The position numbers were made by a program, and so were the translations under genes. The notes below the pieces were generated by a model. It did no database searches. It was given only the letters and a program-made list of their open reading frames with translations, and was not told where the DNA came from. A stretch of 64,000 bases of DNA from contig NZ_BAAAEN010000009.1 of assembly GCF_039523035.1 (NCBI RefSeq), forward strand, positions 1 through 64,000, read 5' to 3'. The stretch comes from Pigmentiphaga daeguensis. Its GTDB lineage: Bacteria > Pseudomonadota > Gammaproteobacteria > Burkholderiales > Burkholderiaceae_B. The stretch's first letter is position 1. Every line of letters begins with the position of its first letter. Shown here one piece after another: positions 32,050 through 43,219 of the stretch.

Positions 32050-32994
32050 CTACGTCAGGGGGGGACCATAATCAACAGAGACCTCCCGCAGGCAGCGCAT
32101 CAGGCGTTCGCTGGCGGGGGACAGCGCGCGCTGCTTGCTCCAGGTCAGGCCGATGGGGCGCAGCAGGCCGGGGAGTTCCAGGGGCAGAATGGCCAGCATG
32201 CCCAGGTCGCTGTAGTAGCGGGCCGCGACGCGGGACAGGAGGCCGACGGCCCGGGTGGACTGGAGATAGTTGGCGATGACCGGAACCGACAGGGTTTCGA
32301 TGTAGTCGCTGGGCATGGCAATGTCGTGTTCCTGGAAGACGGCCTCCAGGGGTTCCCTGGGCAGGGACGCCACCGGCGGCAGGATCCAGGGGAACGGGGC
32401 GAGGTCGCGCCAGTGCAGCGACGAGACCCCGGCCAAGGGGTGCTGGCGGCCCACCACGACCATGCTCGATCCCTCGAACAGGGGCGCTTCCTCGAAGTCG
32501 GCCGACGGCCAACTGGACAGCCGGCCCACCAGGACGTCCAGGTGGCCTCGCCGCAATTGCGGCAGCAATGTGTCCATCGAGCCTTCTTGCACGTGCACCG
32601 TGGTCGTAGGCGAGACCCGCTTGAGCGCGGCCAGCGCCTGGGGGACCAGGGCCGAGGTCATGGCGGGCATCGCGCCCAGCGCCGTCCGCCCGGACGCGCC
32701 CGACAGCAGCGCACGCAGTTCGTCGCGGGTCTGGGCCAGGGTGTTCAGCATCACGCGGGCCTGGCGGATCAGGCATTCGCCGTAGGCATTGGGCTGGACG
32801 CCCCGGGCCGTCCGGTCGAACAGCTTGAAGCCCAGGCCTTTCTCCAGTTCGGACAGCGCCAGCGACACCGCCGGCTGGGTGATGTTGAGGCTGGCCGCGA
32901 CCTTGCCCAGGTTGCGCAGCTCGTCCAGGGCCACCAGCAATTGCAGGTGGCGCGGCTTGAGGTTGGCGCGGATGTACCAGTCGAGTCTCGCCAT
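32050..32994 (-). CDS. LysR-family transcriptional regulator
   Basis: A 314-residue LysR regulator. The N-terminal winged helix-turn-helix reads LQLLVALDELRNLGKVAASLNITQPAVSLALSELEKGLGFKLFDR; the rest is the two-lobed effector domain (about 95-300). The ATG at 32994 has GGAGAG 7 bases upstream; an ATG at 33018 adds eight residues without a ribosome binding site. It is divergent from the amidohydrolase/decarboxylase/Bug genes and presumably controls them through the inverted repeat at 33015-33034. The effector is unknown. Confidence 0.9.
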   Translation of the reverse strand: MARLDWYIRANLKPRHLQLLVALDELRNLGKVAASLNITQPAVSLALSELEKGLGFKLFDRTARGVQPNAYGECLIRQARVMLNTLAQTRDELRALLSGASGRTALGAMPAMTSALVPQALAALKRVSPTTTVHVQEGSMDTLLPQLRRGHLDVLVGRLSSWPSADFEEAPLFEGSSMVVVGRQHPLAGVSSLHWRDLAPFPWILPPVASLPREPLEAVFQEHDIAMPSDYIETLSVPVIANYLQSTRAVGLLSRVAARYYSDLGMLAILPLELPGLLRPIGLTWSKQRALSPASERLMRCLREVSVDYGPPLT

Positions 32995-33014
32995 GGCGGA
33001 TCTCTCCGGATGTG

Positions 33015-33034
33015 TCATAAGTAGATGCTTATGA
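33015..33034. promoter_or_regulatory. Inverted repeat, likely LysR-regulator binding site
   Basis: Perfect arms TCATAAG (33015-33021) and CTTATGA (33028-33034) surround a 6-bp spacer in the divergent region between the LysR gene and the cassette it faces. A further half-site, CTTATG, lies at 33061-33066. The geometry resembles LysR recognition and activation half-sites. Confidence 0.5.
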
Positions 33035-33106
33035 TAAACGCCAGATTTTTAAGTGGTTTGCTTATGTTGATGCGGGCATGATGGGCGCCTTCGATCAGGA
33101 GTCCCC

Positions 33107-33991
33107 GTGTCCCATCCCAAGCCGACATCGATCATCGATCTACATACCCACGTCATCGCCGCGGACCAGCGGGCCTATCCGCTGGCGCCGCTGTCCGGCC
33201 GGCAATCGGACTGGTCGCGCGAGCGGCCGGTCACGCGCGAAGACATGCTGGCCGCAATGGACGAGGCCGGCATCGCGCAGGTCGCGCTGGTGCAGGCCTC
33301 CACCTGCTATGGCCATGACAGCAGCTACGTCGCGGACTCGGTCGCCGCTCGGCCGGACCGTTTCATCGGCGTCTATTCGATCGGCTTGTCCGAGCCTGAC
33401 GCCGCCGATCGCATCGCATACTGGCACGGCCGCGGGCTGCAGGGCATGCGGGTGTTCATCGCCGGGCATACCGCGGCCGACCACGCGGCGCGGCTGGACG
33501 ACCCGCTGGGCTTTCCCGCCTGGGAGCGGGCGCAGGCACTGGACATCCCCGTGTGCGTGCAACTGCGGGCCGATGGCTTGCCTCAACTGGAAAACATCCT
33601 GCGGCGCTTCCCGCGCGTGCGGGTGCTGCTGGACCACTTCGCCCGGCCCCGGCTGGACGACGGTCCTCCCTATGCGGCGGCGGCCAGCCTGTTCGCGCTG
33701 GCGGAGCATCCCAACCTGTTCCTCAAGTTCACCACCCACAACGTCCGGGAGTCCCGCGAGGGGGCGGCCACGCAGGCCAGCTTCCTGCGGCGCGCGATCG
33801 ACGTGTTCGGCGTTCGCCGCATCGCCTGGGGATCGAACTTCCCGGCGTCGGCGGGCAGCCTGGCCAGCCTGCTGGGCGAAGCCCTGGAGTCCACCGCCTC
33901 GCTGTCGGGCGAAGAGCGGGAATGGATTTTCCATCGCACGGCCCGGGCACTGTATCCCGAGCTGGACGCCGCATCGGCAAGGGGCGCGTGA
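33107..33991 (+). CDS. Amidohydrolase-2 family hydrolase (PDC lactonase-like)
   Basis: A 294-residue TIM-barrel metal hydrolase of the Amidohydro_2 family, the group that includes 2-pyrone-4,6-dicarboxylate lactonase (LigI). Motifs: IDLHTHVIA (HxH) at residues 10-18, RVLLDHFARP in the middle and RIAWGSNFPAS (the catalytic Asp position reads Ser/Asn here, so the usual WGSDxP is altered). The GTG start at 33107 follows AGGAG. The gene is coupled to the next through a TGATG junction. It is probably a lactone or amide hydrolase in a small aromatic-acid pathway; the substrate is unknown. Confidence 0.83.
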   Translation: MSHPKPTSIIDLHTHVIAADQRAYPLAPLSGRQSDWSRERPVTREDMLAAMDEAGIAQVALVQASTCYGHDSSYVADSVAARPDRFIGVYSIGLSEPDAADRIAYWHGRGLQGMRVFIAGHTAADHAARLDDPLGFPAWERAQALDIPVCVQLRADGLPQLENILRRFPRVRVLLDHFARPRLDDGPPYAAAASLFALAEHPNLFLKFTTHNVRESREGAATQASFLRRAIDVFGVRRIAWGSNFPASAGSLASLLGEALESTASLSGEEREWIFHRTARALYPELDAASARGA

Positions 33992-34872
33992 TGGGTCCGA
34001 CGACGCTGCGCACCCTGCTGGGCGATTATCCCAACACGCTGGCCCTGAAGCGGGGCGAGATCGCTTCGCCGCTGGTCGGTTTCGAGTTCGACCCGGTCAA
34101 GACCGCCAACCGGGCGTTCAAGCGCGTGGTGCGCGAAGGCGCCTTCGACGTGGCGGAGCTGGCGCTGGTGACCTTCCTGCAGGCCAAGGCCTACGGCAAG
34201 CCCCTGGTGTTGATGCCGGCCGTGGTGGGGGCGGGCCGCTACCAGCACCACTGCCTGGTCCACAACGTCGAGCGCGGCCGCCTGCGGGTGGCGGAGCTGG
34301 CCGGCAAGCGCATCGGGATCCGGGCCTACGCCCAGACCACGGTGGCCTGGGTGCGGGGCATCCTGGCCGACGACTACGGGGTGGACCTGAATGGAATACG
34401 TTGGGTGACGTTCGAGGACGGGCACCTGGCCGAGTTTCCGGATCCGCCGGGAGTGACGCGGGCCGAAGGCCGGAACATGGTGGAGATGCTGCTGGCGGGG
34501 GAACTGGATGCCGCCATCATCGGCACCGACCTGCCCGACGATCCTCGCCTGGCGCCGGTGCTGCCCGACCCCCATGCGGCCGCCGCTGCGTGGGGCGCCC
34601 GGCACGCCATGGTGCCCATCAACCATATGGTGGCCGTGGACCGGAAATTGTGCGAGACGCGTCCGGATGTGGTCCGCGAAGTCTACCGCCTGCTGCAGGA
34701 AAGCAAGGCCGCGGCCCGGCGGGACGCCGGCGCGCCGGATCTGACGCCGTTCGGTGTGGAACCCAACCGCCATGCGCTGGAGCTGATCATCCATTACGCC
34801 TACGACCAGAAGCTGATACCGCGGCGCTATGCCGTCGACGAGCTGTTCGACGACGTGACCCGCGTGCTGTGA
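33991..34872 (+). CDS. 4,5-dihydroxyphthalate decarboxylase-like / NMT1-like protein
   Basis: A 293-residue protein with the fold of periplasmic solute-binding proteins but no signal peptide, resembling Pht5-type 4,5-dihydroxyphthalate decarboxylases. It starts LRTLLGDYPNTLALKRGEIASP and has ELALVTFLQAKAYGKPLVLMP, GKRIGIRAYAQTTVAWVRGIL and GVEPNRHALELIIHYAYDQKLIP, strings typical of that group. It could be a decarboxylase of a hydroxylated aromatic acid or a cytoplasmic binding protein. The direct coupling with the hydrolase gene argues for an enzyme. Confidence 0.75.
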   Translation: MGPTTLRTLLGDYPNTLALKRGEIASPLVGFEFDPVKTANRAFKRVVREGAFDVAELALVTFLQAKAYGKPLVLMPAVVGAGRYQHHCLVHNVERGRLRVAELAGKRIGIRAYAQTTVAWVRGILADDYGVDLNGIRWVTFEDGHLAEFPDPPGVTRAEGRNMVEMLLAGELDAAIIGTDLPDDPRLAPVLPDPHAAAAAWGARHAMVPINHMVAVDRKLCETRPDVVREVYRLLQESKAAARRDAGAPDLTPFGVEPNRHALELIIHYAYDQKLIPRRYAVDELFDDVTRVL

Positions 34873-34937
34873 CCGGCGCCGGCCCGTAAAGACTATCGCG
34901 GCGGCGGGGACCGCCGCCCTCATTCCCAGGAGACAAC

Positions 34938-35900
34938 ATGAAATGGTTCGCAATCCTGGCCGCCTGCGTGGCGGCCGCCGTTCCCACGCTTCCCGCGCAG
35001 GCCCAGGTGGGCGGCCAGGTCTCGCGCATCGTCGTGCCGTTCGCGGCCGGCGGGGCCCGGGAACTGCTGGCACGCACCTTCTACCAGGAACTGGGCCAGC
35101 AGCTGGGCCAGACCATCATCATCGAAAGCCGGCCCGGCGCGGGCGGGGCCATCGGCACGTCCAACGTCGGGCGCGCCGACCCGGACGGGCGTACGCTGCT
35201 CATGGCCGCGTCCAGCCATTTCGTCACGGCGGAACTGGGCGCCAAGCCCCACTATGACCCGGTCAAGGATTTCACGCCGGTGGCCAACATCGGCACCCAG
35301 AGCTACGTGCTGATGATCAGCAGCGCGCTGCCGGCCAGGAACGTGGCCGAATTCATCGCTTATGCCAAAAAGCGCCCGGGCGAGCTGAACTACGGCTCGG
35401 CCGGCATCGGCAGCTCCACCCACCTGGCCATGGCCTATTTCCTGAGCACGGCCGGGCTGGACATGCTGCACATCCCCTACAAATCCACCCAGGAAGCGGC
35501 CAACGACGTGGCCGGCGGGCGGGCGCAGGCCGTGATCGTGCCCAATGCCGGCGTCGGCGCCTACTTGCAGGACCCACGGCTGCGCATCATCGGGGTGACG
35601 TCGCGCCACGCCTCGCCGCTGCTGCCCAACGTGCCGCCCATCGCCCAGGCGGGCCTGCCTTCCTACGTGTTCGAGTCCTGGTTCGGCCTGCTGGCGCCCG
35701 CCGCCACGCCCGCGCCGGTGGTCCAGCGCATCAACGCCGCGGTGGCGAAGGTGCTGGAGATGCCGGTCATCAAGGAGCGCCTGGCCACCCAGGGCGTGGC
35801 GCCGGACGCCATGGGCGTCGATGAATTTGCGAAACTGTTCGCCCAGGACAGGCAGTTGATGGCCCGCATTGTCAAGGAGGCCAGGCTGACCCGGGATTGA
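34938..35900 (+). CDS. Bug/TctC-type periplasmic solute receptor
   Basis: A 320-residue receptor. The signal peptide is MKWFAILAACVAAAVPTLPAQA; after it come RIVVPFAAGGARELLARTFY, IESRPGAGGAIGTSNVG and PDGRTLLMAA, the loops that cradle the ligand carboxylate. It is the third gene of the LysR-controlled cassette (65-base gap, AGGAGA ribosome binding site), so it likely recognises the substrate of the two enzymes. No transporter subunits are adjacent. Confidence 0.9.
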   Translation: MKWFAILAACVAAAVPTLPAQAQVGGQVSRIVVPFAAGGARELLARTFYQELGQQLGQTIIIESRPGAGGAIGTSNVGRADPDGRTLLMAASSHFVTAELGAKPHYDPVKDFTPVANIGTQSYVLMISSALPARNVAEFIAYAKKRPGELNYGSAGIGSSTHLAMAYFLSTAGLDMLHIPYKSTQEAANDVAGGRAQAVIVPNAGVGAYLQDPRLRIIGVTSRHASPLLPNVPPIAQAGLPSYVFESWFGLLAPAATPAPVVQRINAAVAKVLEMPVIKERLATQGVAPDAMGVDEFAKLFAQDRQLMARIVKEARLTRD

Positions 35901-36073
35901 TCCGGACCGCTACCGGCGGGGGGCGGGTGCCGGCCCCGGCCGGGCACCGATGTCCATGCGGACGGGGCGCGCGATTCAAGGTCCTCCCACGGTGCTAAAC
36001 TGGCTGGCTTATCCCCTATCCCGGCTGGGATGCCAGGCCACGGCCCGGCCCCGGTTGCTTGCAAATATCGCGC

Positions 36074-38818
<2,745 letters not shown>

Positions 38819-38834
38819 CCAGCTTCTAGGGAAG

Positions 38835-38862
38835 CCCACCCCCTATCCGCTTGCGCGGGCCC
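38835..38862 (+). repeat. Partial intergenic element after secA (plus orientation)
   Basis: A short fragment related to the outer half of the modular element: CCCACCCCCTATCCGCTTGC and CGCGGGCCC. The hairpin CCGCTTGCGCGG is self-complementary, as in the other copies. The stretch after it up to 38944 contains another small hairpin (AGCCGCTACGCGGCT at 38879) also present near 31880. Confidence 0.5.
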
Positions 38863-38944
38863 AGAATGGTGAGCCCCCAGCCGCTACGCGGCTATCACTG
38901 GCTGCCAGCGGTAGCAACCGTGCTTCTATCCAAGATAGTTTTCC

Positions 38945-39026
38945 CTAGACCCAGGAAACCGCGGATCTGGCTCCGCCAGTCCGCCGGTTTCGCCCCCTGG
39001 GGGGCGCGCGTAAGCGCGTAGGGGGG
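38945..39026 (-). repeat. Modular intergenic palindromic element, copy D (minus orientation)
   Basis: This is an 82-bp copy. On the minus strand it reads a C-run, the hairpin ACGCGCTTACGCGCG, CCCCCCAGGGGGCGA, the inner hairpin AACC/GGTT, GCGGA/TCCGC, CTGGC-GGA-GCCAG, then TCCTGGGTCTAG. It abuts the stop codon of ridA exactly and separates it from convergent secA, so it is well placed as a bidirectional terminator. Confidence 0.78.
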
Positions 39027-39497
39027 TTACACCACCTCGAACATCGCCTCGATCTCGACCACCACGCCGTGCGGCATGCTGCTCACGCCCACGGCCGTGC
39101 GCGTATGGGCGCCGGCTTCCCCGAATACCTCCACCATCAGGTCCGAGGCGCCGTTGACCACCTCGGCGATGCGGACGAAGTCGGGCGTGGCGGCAACGAA
39201 GCCGCGCAGGTTCACTACCGACACGATGTCGTCCAGGCCGTTGGGCAGGGCGGCGCGGGCCTGGGCCAATACGTTCAGCGCGCTGGCGCGCGCGGCCTGC
39301 TGGGCCTGGGCCAGGTCCAGGGTGTCGCCCACGCGGCCGACGTGGCGCAGTTCGCCGTTCACGCTGGGCAACTGGCCCGAGACGAACAGCAGGTTGCCCA
39401 GCTTGCGCGCCATGCGGATGCGCGCGGCGCGGGCCGCGGGCGCGGGCGGCAGGATGATGCCCAGGGCCGACAGGCGGGCGTCGATGGAACTTGGCAT
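39027..39497 (-). CDS. RidA/YjgF family protein
   Basis: A 156-residue member of the RidA (YjgF/YER057c/UK114) superfamily. Some members deaminate reactive enamine/imine intermediates; many catabolic-operon members have unknown roles. It has the subfamily pattern GNLLFVSGQLPSVNGELRHVGRVGDTLDLAQAQQAARASALNVLAQ and ends HTRTAVGVSSMPHGVVVEIEAMFEV. The RidA catalytic Arg position (normally R105 in an xRxxxxV context) appears as HTRTAVGV. The start at 39497 follows GGGAG. It is divergent from the YciI-like gene, with a LysR-type site between. Confidence 0.85.
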   Translation of the reverse strand: MPSSIDARLSALGIILPPAPAARAARIRMARKLGNLLFVSGQLPSVNGELRHVGRVGDTLDLAQAQQAARASALNVLAQARAALPNGLDDIVSVVNLRGFVAATPDFVRIAEVVNGASDLMVEVFGEAGAHTRTAVGVSSMPHGVVVEIEAMFEVV

Positions 39498-39574
39498 GGG
39501 TGGCTCCCGGTGATGGCGAAGGCCGCCATTGTCCCGTCCCGGCCCATGGGGCGGGCTGATTTTTCGCGCCGCGG

Positions 39575-39590
39575 CCATAACCATGCGGTT
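39575..39590. promoter_or_regulatory. AACC/GGTT dyad, likely LysR site shared with 40988
   Basis: CCATAACCATGCGGTT at 39575-39590 contains complementary AACC and GGTT quartets. It matches the sequence at 40988-41003 at 14 of 16 positions (only the two central bases differ). It sits in the divergent spacer between ridA and the YciI-like gene, 78 bases from the ridA start and 75 from the yciI start. Confidence 0.5.
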
Positions 39591-39664
39591 GGAACCGCGG
39601 GCGAAACTGGAATGCGGCAGCGGCCGGCGGCTCCGTATCATGGCCGTTTCGACAAGGAGCGCGC

Positions 39665-39982
39665 ATGCTGTACATCATCTACCAGGAAGACCGGGACGAC
39701 GGCGCGGCGGAGATCCGCAAGCGGGTCAAGCCCGCGCATCTGGAGTACCTGGCCAGGTTCGAATCCAGGCTGGTGCTGGGCGGCGCCATGCTGGCCGAGG
39801 ACGGCGTGGGGCGCACCGGCAGCGTATTGATCCTGAACGTGGGCAGCCTGGCCGAGGCGGAGGCGTTCTCGCGCGACGAGCCGTTCCGCAAGGCCGGCCT
39901 GTTCAAGAGCGTGAAGATCTCGCGCATGCGGCGCGGACAATGGAACCCGGCGGCCGCGCCCGCCACCGCCGAGGGCAACTGA
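39665..39982 (+). CDS. YciI-like (YCII domain) protein
   Basis: A 105-residue ferredoxin-fold protein of the YciI family. It has the family pattern of an N-terminal YIIYQEDRDDG strand, a conserved HLEYLARFESRLVLGGAML helix-strand with the His/Asp-type active-site candidates, and SRDEPFRKAGLFKSVKISRM at the end. Relatives take part in aromatic breakdown (dehalogenation, lactone isomerisation), so a role with the muconate-lactonizing-type enzyme encoded nearby is plausible. The ribosome binding site AAGGAG precedes the ATG. Confidence 0.83.
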   Translation: MLYIIYQEDRDDGAAEIRKRVKPAHLEYLARFESRLVLGGAMLAEDGVGRTGSVLILNVGSLAEAEAFSRDEPFRKAGLFKSVKISRMRRGQWNPAAAPATAEGN

Positions 39983-39988
39983 CCGGCA

Positions 39989-40951
39989 TCAGGCCGCGGG
40001 CGGGCGGTGGTAGAGCTCGCCGGCGGCCTGCTTGAGGCTGTCCACCATGCGCAGCGCGGCGGCCGACAGATTGTTGTGGGCGTGGGTGATGATGCCCACG
40101 GGCAGGGCGGGATAGCCGATGTCCACCGGCAGCTTGGCCAGGACACCCTGCTCGATGTCGGCCCGGACGATCTGCCACGGCAGCGCGGCCACGATGTCCC
40201 GCTGCAGCAGCAGGGCGCGTATCAGCGGGAACGACAGGGTCTCGACGATGCGGGCGGGCAGGTCCAGCCCCTCGCGGGCGAAGAACAGGTGGATGGGCGT
40301 GCGCGCCACGCTGCTCGCGTGCGGCATGACCCATTCCTGCGCAGCCAGGTCGGCTGGCGTGGGCGCGGCCTTGCCCGCCAGCGGGTTCTGGCGTCCCGCC
40401 ACCAGCACGATGGGTTCGAAGTACAGGGGGATCTGCCGGATCTGCCCATGGCCGTCCTGCTCGGACATGCGGCCCACGACGATGTCGATCTCGCCGGCCT
40501 GCAGTCCGCTCAGCAGCCTTTCCTTGCTGCCGTCCACCACCGACACGCGCGTGGCGTCGCCGCCGGCGAAGAACAGCGACAGCGCGCGCGGCAGCAGCGT
40601 GGGCAGCGCCACCATGTAGCTGCCTATCGCCAGCTTGCCGGCCGAGCCCTGGCGCAGGGCGGTCAGTTCATCGGCCGCGCGCTTGAGCTCGGCGTGCAGC
40701 GAATGGGCATAGCGCAGCACGTGGCTGCCGAACACGGTGGGCACGACACCCTTGGCGGTGCGGTCCAGCAGCCGCTCGCCCAGCAGTGTCTCCAGTTCGT
40801 GGATGGTCTTGGATACCGCGGGCTGCGACATGTGCAGCGTTTCCGCCGCGCGCGACAGGGCGCCGCATTCGGCCACGGTCTTGAACATCAGCAGGTGGCG
40901 CAGCTTGACCTGGGTGGTCAGCACGCGCTCGATCGATCGCTCGGCTTCCAT
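39989..40951 (-). CDS. LysR-family transcriptional regulator (CbnR/GbpR-like)
   Basis: A 320-residue LysR regulator. The winged HTH is LRHLLMFKTVAECGALSRAAETLHMSQPAVSKTIHELETLLGERLLDR (residues about 17-65). The effector domain contains a LAIGSYMVALPTLLPRAL opening, typical of the GbpR/PcaQ branch. The start at 40951 gives MEAERSIERVLTTQVKLRH. It is divergent from the enolase-superfamily gene, which has the site AACCATTTGGTT in front of it. A second near-identical site lies before ridA/yciI, so all three transcription units may answer to this protein. Confidence 0.9.
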   Translation of the reverse strand: MEAERSIERVLTTQVKLRHLLMFKTVAECGALSRAAETLHMSQPAVSKTIHELETLLGERLLDRTAKGVVPTVFGSHVLRYAHSLHAELKRAADELTALRQGSAGKLAIGSYMVALPTLLPRALSLFFAGGDATRVSVVDGSKERLLSGLQAGEIDIVVGRMSEQDGHGQIRQIPLYFEPIVLVAGRQNPLAGKAAPTPADLAAQEWVMPHASSVARTPIHLFFAREGLDLPARIVETLSFPLIRALLLQRDIVAALPWQIVRADIEQGVLAKLPVDIGYPALPVGIITHAHNNLSAAALRMVDSLKQAAGELYHRPPAA

Positions 40952-40987
40952 GTGAACCCCGATGGCGGGAAGAAGAGGACGGCCGGC

Positions 40988-41003
40988 CCATAACCATTTG
41001 GTT
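40988..41003. promoter_or_regulatory. AACC/GGTT dyad in the LysR/enolase divergent spacer
   Basis: CCATAACCATTTGGTT at 40988-41003 contains the perfect dyad AACCA-TT-TGGTT (40992-41003). It is the partner of the copy at 39575. Its place, 37 bases before the LysR start and 67 before the enzyme start, fits a divergent LysR promoter. Confidence 0.55.
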
Positions 41004-41069
41004 TGCCCGGCCGCCTGAATGCGAATGATCGCACGCTCGGGCCGCTGATAGAGTGGCCGCATCCCTGCC

Positions 41070-42155
41070 ATGCCGGAGAAGCCGTTGAAGATCACCGCAT
41101 TTTCCCTCGAACACCTGAGCCTGCCCGACGAAGATCCCAACTGGAAGTTCGCGGGCCAGGCCTATCCGACCAACGATGCCGTCGTCCTGACGCTGACGGC
41201 CGAGGACGGCACGCGAGGCTGGGGCTATGCCGCGGCCTTTCCGCACCTGGCCGCGACCGCGCTGGGGGTGGAGGGCGCCTTGCAGCGCATCTGTCCGGCG
41301 CTGGTCGGCCAGGACGCGATGGCGATCGAGGCCAATCTGGTGCGCGTACAGGCGGCGCTGGTGGGCAACAACCCCGCCAAGGCCGCCATCGATTGCGCGC
41401 TGCACGACCTGAAGGCGCGCCTCTTGGGCGTGCCGCTGTACGAGCTGCTGGGCGGCAAGACCACCGACCGTATCGCGATCTGCCGCATGCTGGGCCTGAA
41501 GACGCCGCCCGAGATGGCCGAGCGCGCACAGCGCCTGGTGGACCAGGGCTACCGCCACCTGAAGCTCAAGGTGGGCGGCTCCGTGCGCGAGGACATCGAG
41601 CGGTTGCGCGCCGTGCGGCGCCAGGTGGGCGACGCCGTGCGGCTGGTGGCCGACCCCAACCAGTCCTATCGCGCCAAGGATGCCGTCGTGTTCGCGCAGC
41701 GGGCCGTCGAGTTCGACGTGGACATCATCGAGCAGCCGGTGCGGGCCGACGACCTGGACGGCCTGCAGGAAGTCACGCGCGCCTCCAGCATCGCCATCGA
41801 GGCCGACGAGAGCGCCTACGACGCCTCGTCGACCTACCGCCTGGCCGCGAGCCGCTCGATCAACGCGGTCAGCCTCAAGGTGCCCAAGATGGGCGGGCTG
41901 CGGGCCGTGCAGACGGCCGCGCGCATCTGCGAGGTGGCGCACCTGGGGTGCCGGATGGGCGCCAACGTCGGCAGCCAGCTGCTGGCTGCCCATGCCCTGC
42001 ACCTGGCCGTGGCGCTGCCCAACATCACCTATGCCTGCGAACTGGCCGAGTTCCAGAAGCTGCTGAACGATCCGTTCGAGGGCCTGAAGGTGGTGGACGG
42101 CCATCTCCATGTCCCGGAAGGCCCGGGCGTGGGCGTCGTCCGCCGCGCGTCCTGA
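41070..42155 (+). CDS. Mandelate racemase / muconate-lactonizing-type enzyme
   Basis: A 361-residue member of the enolase superfamily. The catalytic KxK motif (HLKLKVGG) comes after residue 165; the metal-binding carboxylates are seen as LVADPNQSY, DIIEQPV and IEADESAY, and a second lysine is in AVSLKVPKMGG. This is the muconate-lactonizing subgroup layout. Likely chemistry is proton abstraction next to a carboxylate (cycloisomerisation, racemisation or dehydration). The gene is followed after 37 bases by a Bug receptor. The substrate is unknown. Confidence 0.88.
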   Translation: MPEKPLKITAFSLEHLSLPDEDPNWKFAGQAYPTNDAVVLTLTAEDGTRGWGYAAAFPHLAATALGVEGALQRICPALVGQDAMAIEANLVRVQAALVGNNPAKAAIDCALHDLKARLLGVPLYELLGGKTTDRIAICRMLGLKTPPEMAERAQRLVDQGYRHLKLKVGGSVREDIERLRAVRRQVGDAVRLVADPNQSYRAKDAVVFAQRAVEFDVDIIEQPVRADDLDGLQEVTRASSIAIEADESAYDASSTYRLAASRSINAVSLKVPKMGGLRAVQTAARICEVAHLGCRMGANVGSQLLAAHALHLAVALPNITYACELAEFQKLLNDPFEGLKVVDGHLHVPEGPGVGVVRRAS

Positions 42156-42192
42156 GCGCGTCCGTCCGCACATTTTTCTTCAAGGAACGTCC

Positions 42193-43179
42193 ATGGAATT
42201 CCCCATGCTTGCCCGTCGCCCCGTCCTGCGGTCCGCGTTGTTCCTGCTGGCCGCGACATTGGCCGGCAACGCCGCCGCCCAGCCCCTGCCGCGCCAGATC
42301 CGCATGGTCGTGCCGTTCTCGCCCGGCGGTCCGGCCGACCTGATCGCGCGCAAGCTCTCCGAGCGCCTGGGCCCGCAATTGGAAGCGACCGTGATCGTCG
42401 ACAACCGTCCCGGCGCCAATGGCGCGATCGGCGTGCAGGCGGTGGCCAAGGCCGTGCCCGACGGCGGCACGCTGCTGTTCGCGACCTCGGGCATGCTGAC
42501 CATCAGCCCCGTCTTGTACAAGGACCTGAACTACGATCCGCTGAAGGACCTCAGTCCGATCGGCCGGGTGGTGGCCAATGGCACCGCATTGCTGGTGGGC
42601 AAGCAGCTTCCGGCCAGCGACATGAAGGAATTCGTCGCCTACGCCCGCCAGTCCGCGAATCCCGTTCCCATCGGTTCGGCCGGAACGGGCAACATCACGC
42701 ACCTGTACATGGAGCTGATGAAGGACGCCACGCGTGGCAACTTCGTCCACGTGCCCTACAAGGGCGTGGCTCCCGCGCTGACCGACGTCATGGGGGGCCA
42801 GATCGCCGGCGTGTTCGTCGACCTGCCGGCGGCGCTTCCGCTGCTCAAGGGGGGGAAGGTGAAGGCCCTGGGGTTGGTGGGCACGGAGCGCAGTCCATCG
42901 GCGCCCGAGATCCCCACCATTGCCGAGCAGGGCTATCCGGGGGTGGACGGCGTGAGCTGGTTCGGCGTGCTGGCGCCCGCCGGCATGGCCGCCGACAAGG
43001 TGCAGGCCATCCACGCGGGCATCGCGCGGGTGTTGGCCGATCCGGCCATGATCGAGAACCTGAAGGAGATCGGTTCGGTTCCCGCCTTGAACCAGCCCGC
43101 GCAGATGACCACGCTGATGCGCGACGAACAGACGCGCTGGGCGCGGCTGATCAAGGCGCGCAACATCCAGGTGGACTAG
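42193..43179 (+). CDS. Bug/TctC-type periplasmic solute receptor
   Basis: A 328-residue receptor with a signal peptide (MEFPMLARRPVLRS, a Leu/Ala core, cleavage after NAAA) and the signatures RMVVPFSPGGPADLIAR, VDNRPGANGAIGVQAVA and FVHVPYKGVAPALTDVM. It forms a unit with the enolase-family gene upstream, so it may capture that enzyme's substrate. The ATG at 42193 follows CAAGGAACG. It is convergent with the GntR gene. Confidence 0.9.
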   Translation: MEFPMLARRPVLRSALFLLAATLAGNAAAQPLPRQIRMVVPFSPGGPADLIARKLSERLGPQLEATVIVDNRPGANGAIGVQAVAKAVPDGGTLLFATSGMLTISPVLYKDLNYDPLKDLSPIGRVVANGTALLVGKQLPASDMKEFVAYARQSANPVPIGSAGTGNITHLYMELMKDATRGNFVHVPYKGVAPALTDVMGGQIAGVFVDLPAALPLLKGGKVKALGLVGTERSPSAPEIPTIAEQGYPGVDGVSWFGVLAPAGMAADKVQAIHAGIARVLADPAMIENLKEIGSVPALNQPAQMTTLMRDEQTRWARLIKARNIQVD

Positions 43180-43219
43180 GGCCGAGGCCGGTGGCCCGCG
43201 CGGGCCACCCGGGACGCGG

